From NCBI RefSeq assembly GCF_028622115.1, contig NZ_CP097263.1:372001-436000 (forward strand): a DNA stretch of 64,000 nt. The letters are read 5' to 3'. The position numbers and the translations under genes are program-made. The stretch's first letter is position 1. Every line of letters begins with the position of its first letter. Positions 10,777 through 19,901 of this stretch are shown one piece after another. This stretch comes from Kutzneria chonburiensis (GTDB lineage: Bacteria; Actinomycetota; Actinomycetes; Mycobacteriales; Pseudonocardiaceae). Below the pieces are notes generated by a model. It was not told where the DNA came from. It searched no databases and was given only the letters and a program-made list of their open reading frames with translations.

Positions 10777-11657
10777 ACGCACCCGCCAACAAGTCGGGCA
10801 TCGAGGTCGCCGTGGTGACCGGGCTGTCCGGCGCCGGCCGCAGCACCGCCGCGAAGTGCCTCGAGGACCTGGGCTGGTTCGTCGTGGACAACCTGCCGCC
10901 GGAGCTGATCGCCACCATGGTCGAGCTGGGCGCGCAGGCCCGTGGCGCGATCACCCGGGTCGCCGTCGTGATGGACGTGCGCAGCCGCGCCTTCACCGAC
11001 GACCTGGCCGCGATCATCAAGGACCTCGACGCCCGCGGCTACAAGCCCCGCGTGCTGTTCCTGGAAGCCACCGACGACGTGCTGGTGCGTCGCTTCGAGT
11101 CCGTCCGCCGCGGCCACCCGATGCAGGCCGACGGCCGGCTCGCCGACGGCATCGCCGCCGAGCGCCTGCTGCTGACCCCGCTGCGCGAGGCGGCCGACCT
11201 GGTGCTGGACACCAGCTCGCTGTCCGTGCACCAGCTGCGGGCCAAGATCGAGGACACCTTCGGGTCCGAGGCCAGCGCCCGCACCCGGGTCACCGTGCTC
11301 TCCTTCGGCTACAAGTACGGCCTGCCGATGGACGCCGACCTGGTGATGGACGTGCGCTTCCTGCCCAACCCGTTCTGGATCCCCGAGCTGCGCGAGCAGA
11401 CCGGCCTCGACGCCGACGTGCGCAACTACGTGCTGAGCCAGGAGGGCGCCGAGGAGTTTCTCGACCGCTACCACGAGCTGCTCAAGCTGATCGGCGCCGG
11501 CTACCGGCGTGAAGGCAAGCGGTACTTGACCTTGGCAGTGGGGTGCACCGGTGGTAAGCACCGAAGTGTGGCCATTTCCGAAGAACTTTCAGGACTGCTG
11601 TCGACGGAGGACGGGATGACCGTGAAGGTCGTGCACCGGGACCTGGGTCGCGAGTGA
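10773..11657 (+). CDS. rapZ: RapZ / YvcJ nucleotide-binding protein
   Basis: A 294-residue RNase adapter-type P-loop protein. The Walker [13 protein letters not shown] (about residues 18-29) carries Arg where many homologues have Lys, which is usual in actinobacteria. Other family blocks are [10 protein letters not shown] and the C-terminal [17 protein letters not shown]. In Enterobacteria RapZ senses GlcN6P and controls small RNA decay; in Gram-positives the role is less clear. The GTG overlaps the uvrC stop and its TGA overlaps the next GTG, so uvrC-rapZ-yvcK form an operon, as in Mycobacterium and Streptomyces. Confidence 0.96.
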   Translation: MNAPANKSGIEVAVVTGLSGAGRSTAAKCLEDLGWFVVDNLPPELIATMVELGAQARGAITRVAVVMDVRSRAFTDDLAAIIKDLDARGYKPRVLFLEATDDVLVRRFESVRRGHPMQADGRLADGIAAERLLLTPLREAADLVLDTSSLSVHQLRAKIEDTFGSEASARTRVTVLSFGYKYGLPMDADLVMDVRFLPNPFWIPELREQTGLDADVRNYVLSQEGAEEFLDRYHELLKLIGAGYRREGKRYLTLAVGCTGGKHRSVAISEELSGLLSTEDGMTVKVVHRDLGRE

Positions 11658-12652
11658 TCCCCGTGCAGCCTTCCGGCGCGCATGACAAGCCCCTCCGGGC
11701 CGTCGCCCTCGGCGGCGGCCACGGACTCCAGGCGACCCTGCGCGCCCTGCGCCTGCTCACGCCGGACGTCACCGCCGTGGTCACGGTGGCCGACGACGGC
11801 GGCTCCTCCGGCCGTCTGCGCCGTGAGCTCGGCCTGCTGCCGCCCGGCGACCTGCGCAAGGCGCTGGCCGCGCTGGCCGCCGAGGACGACGCCGGTCGGA
11901 TGTGGGCGGAGGTGTTCCAGCACCGCTTCGGCGGCAACGGGGCGCTGGCCGGCCATGCCGTCGGCAACCTGCTCATCGCCGGCCTGCTGGAGACCCTCGG
12001 CGACCCGGTCGCCGTGCTGGACGAAGTCGCCCGGCTGATGGGCCTGCGCGGTCGGGTGTTACCGATGTGCAATGTTCCGCTGGACATCGAGGCGGACGTC
12101 ACCGGGCTGGACGAGGACGTCACCGCGGTTCGCCGGATCAGGGGACAGGTGGCGGTCGCCACCACACCCGGTCAGGTGCAGCGGATCCGGCTGCGGGCCG
12201 ACCGCAACGGGCCGCCGGCCGCCTGCCCGCAGGCCGTCACGGCGGTGCTCGACGCGGACGTCGTGCTGCTCGGACCTGGATCTTGGTTCACCAGCGTGCT
12301 GCCGCACCTGCTCGTGCCCGAGCTGCACGAGGCACTCGTCGAGACCGCCGCGTGCAAGGTCGTCGTGCTCAACCTCGTCCCCCAACCAGGTGAGACCGCC
12401 GGTTTCTCCCCCGAACGCCACTTGGACGTACTCTGCCAACACGCACCGAGACTGCGGGTCGACGCCGTTGTCGCCGACGTGGACTCGGTGCCGACCCCGG
12501 AGCGGCTGCGCACTGCCGCGGCCTCCCTGGGGGCAACGGCGCACCTGTCCACCGTGACGGCCGGGGGCGCCGCCGACCGGCACGATCCGGCGGCGCTGGC
12601 GCTGTCCCTGCGGGACGCCCTGCAGCTGCACGGACTGCACGACCGAGTGTGA
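11654..12652 (+). CDS. yvcK: Gluconeogenesis factor YvcK / CofD-like protein
   Basis: A 332-residue member of the CofD/YvcK family, which binds UDP-sugars and is needed for morphology and peptidoglycan homeostasis on gluconeogenic carbon. The N-terminal ALGGGHGLQATLRALR and VTVADDGGSSGRLRRELG (about residues 18-60) form the nucleotide-binding fold. LPPGDLRKAL and LLGPGSWFTSVLPHLL are further family blocks. The GTG start overlaps rapZ by four bases. It is followed after 23 bases by whiA, the classical triad. Confidence 0.95.
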   Translation: MIPVQPSGAHDKPLRAVALGGGHGLQATLRALRLLTPDVTAVVTVADDGGSSGRLRRELGLLPPGDLRKALAALAAEDDAGRMWAEVFQHRFGGNGALAGHAVGNLLIAGLLETLGDPVAVLDEVARLMGLRGRVLPMCNVPLDIEADVTGLDEDVTAVRRIRGQVAVATTPGQVQRIRLRADRNGPPAACPQAVTAVLDADVVLLGPGSWFTSVLPHLLVPELHEALVETAACKVVVLNLVPQPGETAGFSPERHLDVLCQHAPRLRVDAVVADVDSVPTPERLRTAAASLGATAHLSTVTAGGAADRHDPAALALSLRDALQLHGLHDRV

Positions 12653-12675
12653 AGTAGAGGCGGAGGAGACCACCA

Positions 12676-13671
12676 GTGGCGATGACCGGCGCGGTCAAGG
12701 ACGAGCTGAGCCGGCTGGCCGTGGCCAAGACCTGTTGCCGCCGGGCCGAGGTCTCCTCCCTGCTGCGGTTCGCCGGTGGGCTGCACATCGTCGCCGGGCG
12801 CGTGGTCGTCGAGGCCGAGCTGGACACCGGCGCGGCCGCGCGGCGGCTGCGCAAGGAGATCCACGACCTGTTCGGGCACCACTCGGACGTGCACGTGCTG
12901 ACCTCCGGCGGGCTGCGCAAGGGGACCCGCTGGGTGGTGCGCGTGGTCAAGGACGGCGAGGGGCTGGCCCGGCAGACCGGTCTGCTGGACCCGCGCGGCC
13001 GTCCGGTGCGAGGCCTGCCCGCGCCGGTCGTGTCCGGCGGCACGTGCGACTCCGAAGCCGCGTGGCGCGGGGCGTTTCTGGCGCACGGCTCATTGACCGA
13101 GCCCGGTCGCTCCAGCGCTTTGGAAGTTACCTGCCCCGGGCCCGAGGCCGCTTTGGCTCTTGTCGGCGCCGCGCGGCGGATGGGCATCCAGGCCAAGTCC
13201 CGTGAGGTGCGCGGGGCCGACCGTGTCGTGGTTCGTGACGGCGACGCCATCGGCGCGCTGCTGACCCGCCTCGGCGCGCACGACTCCGTGATGGCGTGGG
13301 AAGAGCGGCGGATGCGCCGCGAGGTCCGCGCCACCGCCAACCGCCTGGCCAACTTCGACGACGCCAACCTGCGTCGCTCCGCCCGGGCCGCCGTCGCCGC
13401 CGCCGCTCGGGTCGAGCGGGCGTTGGACATCCTCGGGCCGTCCGCGCCGACCCACCTCGTCACGGCGGGACGGCTGCGGCTGAGCAACCGTCAGGCGTCG
13501 TTGGAGGAGCTCGGCCAGCTGTCCGAGCCGCCGATGACCAAGGACGCCGTCGCCGGCCGGATCCGCCGGCTGTTGGCCATGGCGGACAAGCGCGCGCACG
13601 AGCTCGGTCTGCCCGACACCGAGTCCGCGGTGACTCCCGAGATGTTGGAGGTCGAGGAGGCCGACGTCTGA
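12676..13671 (+). CDS. whiA: Sporulation/cell-division regulator WhiA
   Basis: WhiA is a DNA-binding protein that, with WhiB, controls the switch from growth to sporulation septation in streptomycetes. The 331-residue product has the N-terminal LAGLIDADG-like degenerate homing-endonuclease fold ([15 protein letters not shown] near 18, [18 protein letters not shown] near 122) and a C-terminal helix-turn-helix ([33 protein letters not shown]). The GTG is preceded by GGAGG. Synteny with rapZ-yvcK confirms it. The following 133 bases hold no gene I can see. Confidence 0.97.
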   Translation: MAMTGAVKDELSRLAVAKTCCRRAEVSSLLRFAGGLHIVAGRVVVEAELDTGAAARRLRKEIHDLFGHHSDVHVLTSGGLRKGTRWVVRVVKDGEGLARQTGLLDPRGRPVRGLPAPVVSGGTCDSEAAWRGAFLAHGSLTEPGRSSALEVTCPGPEAALALVGAARRMGIQAKSREVRGADRVVVRDGDAIGALLTRLGAHDSVMAWEERRMRREVRATANRLANFDDANLRRSARAAVAAAARVERALDILGPSAPTHLVTAGRLRLSNRQASLEELGQLSEPPMTKDAVAGRIRRLLAMADKRAHELGLPDTESAVTPEMLEVEEADV

Positions 13672-13804
13672 CCGGCCCAGATTCCCTCCAGCACCGGCAA
13701 AGCACGCAATCCGGTCGCTGAGCGGGCGCCACCCGATCCAGACCTTGCCGCCCGGGCGGCGCTGCCGCGACCATGGCTGCGCTCGTCGCTGAGGGGAACG
13801 TGAC

Positions 13805-14545
13805 ATGACCGAGGACCGGTTAGGCGATCAGGTCCGCACCCTGCTGCGAAACTCCGGCCGCGCCCGACCGTTCCGGCGGGGCGAGGTGCTGATCGTGGAG
13901 GGCGCGCCCAGCGACGAGGTGCTGCTGATCGAGACCGGCAAGGTCAAGGTGGTGCTGCACGGCCCCAACGGCGCCGATTCCATTCTCGGCTTCTACGGCG
14001 CCGGCGAGCTGATGGGCGAGATGGGCGTGATGGGGGAGCGGCCGCGCAGTGCCGACGTCATCGCCCGCACGCCCGGCATCGCCCTGCACGTCGACGCGCA
14101 CACCTTCCGCACCCTGCTGCGCGATCACCCGGTGCTGGCCGCCTACGTCACCGACGTGTTGAGCAAGCGGCTGTTCCAGGCCGACCAGCGGCAGCGGCTG
14201 CACGCCTCGTTCGAGGTGTCGGTCCGGGTGGCCAAGCAGCTGTTGAGCTGGGCTCAGTCCTCCGGCGAGGCCGTCGCCGGCGGCGGGCTGCGGGTGAAGG
14301 GCCTGACCCAGCTGGAGATCGCCCAGTTCGTCACCGCCTCGGCCAAGACCGTCGACCACGTGCTCAAGCAGCTGCGCTCGGACAAGCTGCTGGAGACCGG
14401 CCGCCGCAGCTACCTGCTGCCCGATCCGTCGCTGCTGGAACGCTGCCTGGCCGACCCCGAATGGCGGCCCGGTCGGGGCGATGTCTCCCGCTTTTCCGGG
14501 AGACCGGACACCTTCGCCCAACCAGACTCCACACGTGCCTGCTGA
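13805..14545 (+). CDS. Crp/Fnr-family transcriptional regulator
   Basis: A 246-residue regulator. The cyclic-nucleotide-binding beta-roll spans about residues 18-130. Its phosphate-binding cassette region GELMGEMGVMGERPRSADV keeps the GE and RSA positions, so cNMP binding is plausible. A winged helix (LTQLEIAQFVTASAKTVDHV) follows at about 165-185. It begins the two-gene unit inserted between whiA and gap, and its partner, 19 bases downstream, is a nucleotidyl-cyclase-like protein. A regulator able to sense cNMP beside a cyclase suggests a local signalling circuit; that link is inference. Confidence 0.85.
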   Translation: MTEDRLGDQVRTLLRNSGRARPFRRGEVLIVEGAPSDEVLLIETGKVKVVLHGPNGADSILGFYGAGELMGEMGVMGERPRSADVIARTPGIALHVDAHTFRTLLRDHPVLAAYVTDVLSKRLFQADQRQRLHASFEVSVRVAKQLLSWAQSSGEAVAGGGLRVKGLTQLEIAQFVTASAKTVDHVLKQLRSDKLLETGRRSYLLPDPSLLERCLADPEWRPGRGDVSRFSGRPDTFAQPDSTRAC

Positions 14546-14564
14546 CGCGCAGCCTGGAGGAGCC

Positions 14565-15326
14565 GTGGAGTCGATCGTCCCCGAAATCCGGACCCTGCTC
14601 GGGGTCGACGTGATCGACTCGGCCCGGACCGCGCCGCACCTGCGGCCGCAGGTGCCGGCGGTGCTGGAGACGCTGCTCTCGGCGGGCATGGCCGCGGTCG
14701 GGATCTCCCGGGACGAGGCCGTGGACGCGCAGTACACCGGCGACGGCTGGCTGTACGCGTTCCCGATCGGGTTGCTGGGCCGGGTGGTCGACCTGGGTCA
14801 GGCGCTGGACGGGATCGTCGCCGAGCACAACAAGTGGAACAAGCTGGAGCTGCGGCTGCGGCTGGCCGTCGACGCCGGGCCGCTGCCCGACACCCAGGGC
14901 TTCCACGCCGCGAACATCGCCCGCGCCCGGCTGCTGGAGGCGCCGGCGTTCAAGCTGCTGGCCCGGGAGTGCATGGCCGCCCGCCCGGACGGCTCGATGA
15001 GCACGGCGATGATCATGTCCGACACCGCGTACCGGACCACCTTCGACGGGGCGTACGCCAAGGTCGCGCGGGCCACCGACTTCGCGTCGCTGGCCGTGAC
15101 CAACAAGGAGTTCACCGCCCGCGCCTGGGTCGCGGTGCCCGGTTTCGACGCCAGGACCCTCGCCGAGATGGCCGAGCAGGACGGCACGGCGGCATCTGCA
15201 CCGGTCGAGGAGAGCGAGCCCACACGCCGCGGCCGTGTGAAGAACACCATCAAATCGAACTCCGGCCACGCCGTGCAGGCCGACTCCATCACCGGCGGCA
15301 TCACCTTCGGCCGCGGCCCCCACTGA
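14565..15326 (+). CDS. Class III nucleotidyl-cyclase-like protein with Gly/Gln-rich C-terminal tag
   Basis: A 253-residue soluble protein. Cyclase-fold marks are VDVIDSARTAPH near residue 14 (first metal-Asp position), YTGDGWLYAFP near 58-68 (the GDG turn with the second metal Asp) and NIARARLLEA near 118, in the place of the N-x3-R transition-state motif. The last ~25 residues are an isolated tail, SGHAVQADSITGGITFG, resembling the short Gly-Gln motif at the N-terminus of the NB-ARC protein at 33704. The GTG at 14565 is fixed by GGAGGAG. It is coupled to the Crp/Fnr gene. Activity, and whether the product would be cAMP, cGMP or another nucleotide, is unknown. Confidence 0.75.
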   Translation: MESIVPEIRTLLGVDVIDSARTAPHLRPQVPAVLETLLSAGMAAVGISRDEAVDAQYTGDGWLYAFPIGLLGRVVDLGQALDGIVAEHNKWNKLELRLRLAVDAGPLPDTQGFHAANIARARLLEAPAFKLLARECMAARPDGSMSTAMIMSDTAYRTTFDGAYAKVARATDFASLAVTNKEFTARAWVAVPGFDARTLAEMAEQDGTAASAPVEESEPTRRGRVKNTIKSNSGHAVQADSITGGITFGRGPH

Positions 15327-15342
15327 CCCCCGCCGCCCACGT

Positions 15343-15373
15343 TTCCCGCTTGGCGCACAGCGCCTTGCGGGAA
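15343..15373. terminator. Hairpin after the cyclase-like gene
   Basis: TTCCCGC-TT-GGCGC (15343-15356) pairs with GCGCC-TT-GCGGGAA (15360-15373) around a 3-base loop, with a symmetric TT/TT internal mismatch. It lies 17 bases after the stop and separates the Crp-cyclase unit from the gap promoter region (15374-15570, which holds no gene). Confidence 0.6.
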
Positions 15374-15495
15374 TTTCCGCCGGCCTCGGTCTGGATCAAT
15401 TCACCACGGTTCCCTAGCCCGAACGGAGCAGTGTCTGCTGGCTCGATCAAGAAAGCTGCCATACCACTGTGACCAGCGCTACTTCGTAACGCTAG

Positions 15496-16575
<1,080 letters not shown>

Positions 16576-16589
16576 GAGGGCAACCGCAA

Positions 16590-17795
16590 GTGAAGACTCT
16601 CGACGACCTGATCGCCGAGGGCGTGGCGGGTCGGCACGTCTTGGTGCGTGCCGACCTCAACGTCCCGCTGGACGGCGACAAGATCACGGACGACGGCCGC
16701 ATCCGGGCGTTCCTGCCCACCGCGCGGCGCCTCACCGAGGCCGGCGCGCGGGTCGTCGTCACGGCCCACCTCGGCCGTCCCAAGGGCGAGCCGGACCCGA
16801 AGTTCTCGCTGGCCCCGGCCGCCGCCCGGCTGGGTGAGCTGCTGGGCGCCGAGGTCGCGCTGGCCGCCGACGTCGTCGGCGACTCGGCCAAGGCCGTGGT
16901 CGGCGCGCTCACCGACGGCGGCGTGGCGCTGCTGGAGAACATCCGCTTCGACGCCCGCGAGACCAGCAAGGACGCCGCCGAGCGCGAGTCGCTGGCCGAC
17001 GACCTGGTGTCGCTGGTCGGTGACAAGGCCGCTTTCGTGTCCGACGGCTTCGGCGTCGTGCACCGCAAGCAGGCGTCGGTCTACGACGTGGCCGCCAAGC
17101 TCCCGCACTACGCGGGCGGCCTGGTGCTGGCCGAGGTCGAGGTGCTGCGCAAGCTCACCGACGACACCGCCCGCCCGTACGTGGTCGTGCTCGGCGGCGC
17201 GAAGGTGTCCGACAAGCTCGGCGTCATCGCCAACCTGCTGACCAAGGTCGACCGGCTGCTCATCGGCGGCGGCATGGCGTACACGTTCCTCAAGGCCCAG
17301 GGCAAGGAGGTCGGCAACTCGCTGTTGCAGGCCGACCAGCTCGACCAGGTCAAGGGGTTCCTGGACGAGGCCGCCAAGCGCGGCGTCGAGCTCGTGCTGC
17401 CGGTCGACGTGCTGGCCGCGACGACGTTCGCCGAGGACGCCCCGTTCGAGGTCGTGTCCACCGACGCCATCCCGGCCGACCGGGAGGGCCTCGACATCGG
17501 CCCGGCCACCCGTGAGCTGTTCGCCGGCAAGCTGGCCGACGCCAAGACCGTGTTCTGGAACGGCCCGATGGGCGTGTTCGAGTTCGCCGCGTTCGCCGAC
17601 GGCACCCGTGCCGTCGCGCAGGCGCTGGTCGAGTCCGACGCGTTCACCGTGGTCGGCGGCGGCGACTCGGCCGCCGCCGTGCGCCAGCTCGGCCTGCCCG
17701 AGGACGGCTTCTCGCACATCTCCACCGGCGGCGGCGCGTCGCTGGAGTACCTGGAGGGCAAGGAGCTCCCCGGCGTGAAGGTCTTGGAGGACTGA
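16590..17795 (+). CDS. pgk: Phosphoglycerate kinase
   Basis: Transfers phosphate from 1,3-bisphosphoglycerate to ADP. The 401-residue product is full length: [14 protein letters not shown] near residue 17, [14 protein letters not shown] near 57, [16 protein letters not shown] near 207, [13 protein letters not shown] near 325, and [15 protein letters not shown] near 355. The start is GTG 16590, 14 bases after the gap stop; the same frame stays open far upstream inside gap but is a shadow there. Its TGA shares an A with the ATG of tpiA. Confidence 0.98.
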   Translation: MKTLDDLIAEGVAGRHVLVRADLNVPLDGDKITDDGRIRAFLPTARRLTEAGARVVVTAHLGRPKGEPDPKFSLAPAAARLGELLGAEVALAADVVGDSAKAVVGALTDGGVALLENIRFDARETSKDAAERESLADDLVSLVGDKAAFVSDGFGVVHRKQASVYDVAAKLPHYAGGLVLAEVEVLRKLTDDTARPYVVVLGGAKVSDKLGVIANLLTKVDRLLIGGGMAYTFLKAQGKEVGNSLLQADQLDQVKGFLDEAAKRGVELVLPVDVLAATTFAEDAPFEVVSTDAIPADREGLDIGPATRELFAGKLADAKTVFWNGPMGVFEFAAFADGTRAVAQALVESDAFTVVGGGDSAAAVRQLGLPEDGFSHISTGGGASLEYLEGKELPGVKVLED

Positions 17796-18580
17796 TGGCC
17801 CGCCTTCCGCTGGTCGCCGGCAACTGGAAGATGAACCTCAACCACCTCGAGGCCATCGCCCTGACGCAGAAGATCGCCTTCTCGCTGCCGGAGAAGTACT
17901 TCGCCAAGGTCGAGGTGGCGGTGCTGCCGCCGTTCATCTCGCTGCGCAGCGTGCAGACCCTGGTCGACGGGGACAAGCTGCTGCTCAAGTACGGGGCGCA
18001 GGACCTGTCCCCGCACGACTCCGGCGCCTACACCGGCGATGTGTCCGGGGCGCAGCTGGCCAAGCTGGGCTGCACCTACGTCGTGGTCGGGCACTCCGAG
18101 CGCCGCGAGTACCACCACGAGGACGACGAGCTGGTCAACCGCAAGGTCAAGGCCGCGCTCAAGCACGGTCTGACGCCCATCCTGTGCGTCGGCGAGCGGC
18201 TCGAGGTCCGTGAGGTCAACGGGCACCTCGAGCACTGCAACACGCAGTTGATCGCCGGGCTCAAGGGTCTCAAGGCGGAGCAGGCGGCCAAGGTCGTCAT
18301 CGCCTACGAGCCCGTGTGGGCCATCGGCACCGGCAAGGTCGCCACGCCGTCCGACGCGCAGGAGGTGTGTGCGTCGATCCGGTCCACGCTGGCCGACAAG
18401 TACGGCCAGGAGGTCGCCGACGTCGTGCGGGTGCTCTATGGCGGCTCGGTCAAGTCCGGCAGCATCGCCGACCTGATCAAGCAGCCCGACATCGACGGTG
18501 GTCTCGTCGGCGGGGCCAGCCTCGACGGCGACGAGTTCGCCAAGCTGTGTGCGCTGGCGGCCGGCGGGCCGCTGCCGTAG
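17795..18580 (+). CDS. tpiA: Triosephosphate isomerase
   Basis: Interconverts dihydroxyacetone phosphate and glyceraldehyde 3-phosphate. At 261 residues it has family length. GNWKMNLNH (substrate Lys) is at residue 9, [15 protein letters not shown] holds the catalytic His, [15 protein letters not shown] the catalytic Glu and loop 6, and [10 protein letters not shown] the phosphate loop. Start and pgk stop overlap by one base (TGATG), so the two are translationally coupled. Confidence 0.98.
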   Translation: MARLPLVAGNWKMNLNHLEAIALTQKIAFSLPEKYFAKVEVAVLPPFISLRSVQTLVDGDKLLLKYGAQDLSPHDSGAYTGDVSGAQLAKLGCTYVVVGHSERREYHHEDDELVNRKVKAALKHGLTPILCVGERLEVREVNGHLEHCNTQLIAGLKGLKAEQAAKVVIAYEPVWAIGTGKVATPSDAQEVCASIRSTLADKYGQEVADVVRVLYGGSVKSGSIADLIKQPDIDGGLVGGASLDGDEFAKLCALAAGGPLP

Positions 18581-18595
18581 ATCGTTGTCGCAGGT

Positions 18596-18627
18596 CGGGG
18601 CCTCGCTCGCGTTCGGGCGGGGCCCCG
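18596..18627. terminator. Weak GC-rich hairpin between tpiA and secG
   Basis: CGGGGCCTCGC (18596-18606) can pair with GCGGGGCCCCG (18617-18627) with one mismatch and a 10-base loop. No T run follows. It may attenuate read-through from the glycolytic genes into secG. Confidence 0.4.
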
Positions 18628-18724
18628 GTTCCGTTTCCGTGACTGTTCCTTTCCGGACCGTGCGCCGAAGGCCGGGGTGGAGCAGGTAACCTGTAGCGTC
18701 TATACGCCTTACAGCGAGGGTGAG

Positions 18725-18961
18725 ATGAACCTGTTCCTGCAGATCCTGTTGATCGTCGCCAGCCTGCTGCTGATCCTGCTGGTGCTGCTGCACCGTGGTC
18801 GTGGCGGCGGTCTGTCCTCGCTGTTCGGCGGCGGCATGCAGTCGAGCCTGTCCGGGTCGAGCGTCGTCGAGAAGAACCTGGACCGGATCACGCTGTTCGT
18901 GGCCGCGATCTGGATCATCAGCATCGTCGGCATCGGTCTGCTGGCCAAGCTCGGCGGCTGA
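18725..18961 (+). CDS. secG: Preprotein translocase subunit SecG
   Basis: A 78-residue inner-membrane subunit that assists the SecYE channel. It has two membrane helices (FLQILLIVASLLLILLVLL at residues 4-22 and an isoleucine-rich helix at about 55-75) joined by the characteristic Gly/Ser loop RGRGGGLSSLFGGG. The ATG at 18725 follows GCGAGGGTGAG. The tpiA-secG-rbpA order is conserved in actinobacteria. Confidence 0.95.
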   Translation: MNLFLQILLIVASLLLILLVLLHRGRGGGLSSLFGGGMQSSLSGSSVVEKNLDRITLFVAAIWIISIVGIGLLAKLGG

Positions 18962-19018
18962 GTGCCGTCATCCGTCACTGGGGTTGTTCAACCACGTCTT
19001 GTGGGAGTGTGAGGGTCG

Positions 19019-19366
19019 ATGACTGGCGGTAACGCGATCCGCGGTACCCGAGTCGGATCGGGCCCGATGGGCGAGTCGGAGCGCGGCGAGTCCGCGCCCC
19101 GGCACCGGGTGTCGTACTGGTGCGCCAATGGCCACGAGTCGCGTCCGTCGTTCGCCCTCGAGGCCGAGGAGCCGGAGTCGTGGGACTGCCCGCGGTGCGG
19201 GCTTCCTGCCGGGCGGGACGAGAAGGCCCCGCCCGCGCCACCGCGCAACGAGCCGTACAAGACGCACCTGGCCTACGTGAAGGAGCGCCGCTCCGACGCC
19301 GACGGCGAGGCCATCCTGGCCGAGGCGCTGGCCAAGCTCCGGGCCCAGCGCGAGGGCGAGTTCTAG
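19019..19366 (+). CDS. rbpA: RNA polymerase-binding protein RbpA
   Basis: RbpA binds RNA polymerase and the primary sigma factor and stabilises the open complex; it is specific to actinobacteria. The 115-residue protein has the N-terminal tail NAIRGTRVGSGPMGESERG, a zinc-ribbon-like core (YWCANGH, WDCPRCGLPAGRDEK), the basic linker and the sigma-interacting C-terminal helix (AILAEALAKLRAQR). In streptomycetes rbpA can be under SigR control; I could not confirm a SigR site here. Confidence 0.96.
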   Translation: MTGGNAIRGTRVGSGPMGESERGESAPRHRVSYWCANGHESRPSFALEAEEPESWDCPRCGLPAGRDEKAPPAPPRNEPYKTHLAYVKERRSDADGEAILAEALAKLRAQREGEF

Positions 19367-19379
19367 CCCGATCCGACCC

Positions 19380-19424
19380 GAAAGGCCGCGCTGCCCCGGC
19401 AAGTCAGGGGCAGAGCGGCCTTTC
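19380..19424 (+). terminator. rbpA terminator hairpin
   Basis: GAAAGGCCGCGCTGCCCC (19380-19397) pairs with GGGGCAGAGCGGCCTTTC (19407-19424), 18 bp with one mismatch, starting 13 bases after the rbpA stop and ending in a TTTC. Confidence 0.85.
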
Positions 19425-19796
19425 CGCGCTTTCAGCCCTCCGTGGTCGCCGCCGCCCGCCCGACTTTCGGCGACGGCGGTCCGCCGGACTCTCGCCCACC
19501 GTGGACTGCCCGCCGAGTCCGGTCGCAGCGGTCCGCCTGCCGTGGTCGGTCGCCTCGGTCCGCTTGCCGCTGACCGTCCCGCTCTGCTGTTTCCGCCGGG
19601 CCTGCTCTGCGGTTCTGCCCGTCCGCTGGCCCGTTCTGCGCTGAGCTCTGCCGTCCTCTGGCGCTGCATTCCGCCCGGCCCGCAGGCTCACCGCAGGCAG
19701 TTCCGCCCCACGTCGGCCGCCTCGCCCGCCGCGTCCCGCCCTGCCGCACCTTTCCCTGCTCGCCTCCCCTTCCTTTTCCTTCCCGTCCCACCAACA
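19425..19796. other. Gene-less, strongly pyrimidine-biased stretch
   Basis: About 370 bases between the rbpA terminator and the histidine kinase terminator. The + strand is C/T-rich throughout, ending in an almost pure pyrimidine run at 19751-19789 (for example CCCCTTCCTTTTCCTTCCC). Near-repeats such as GGTCCGCCTGCCG and GGTCCGCTTGCCG occur. Open frames exist on both strands, but their products are Arg/Ala/Gly-rich low-complexity sequence without start signals. I see no gene. Confidence 0.5.
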
Positions 19797-19841
19797 CGAA
19801 AGCCGCTTTGCTCGCGACGTGCGCAAGCAAAGCGGCTTTCG
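19797..19841. terminator. Terminator hairpin of the histidine kinase gene
   Basis: CGAAAGCCGCTTTGC (19797-19811) and GCAAAGCGGCTTTCG (19827-19841) form a perfect 15-bp stem. On the minus strand it lies 60 bases after the kinase stop codon. The T/A-flanked ends allow use in both directions. Confidence 0.8.
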
Positions 19842-19901
19842 TTGCGTGGCTGATCAGGAGAGGGGAGTCCCGCGCCCGGCTTCCCCTCCGGCCCGACCCT
19901 C

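Noticed and set aside
14565-15326. Pycsar antiphage system (cyclase plus effector)
   Set aside because: The partner is a Crp/Fnr transcription factor, not a membrane or NADase effector, so a regulatory circuit is the better reading.
19404-19830. Protein-coding genes in the pyrimidine-rich interval
   Set aside because: The open frames there encode low-complexity Arg/Gly/Ala/Gln sequence, overlap each other in different frames and lack start signals.
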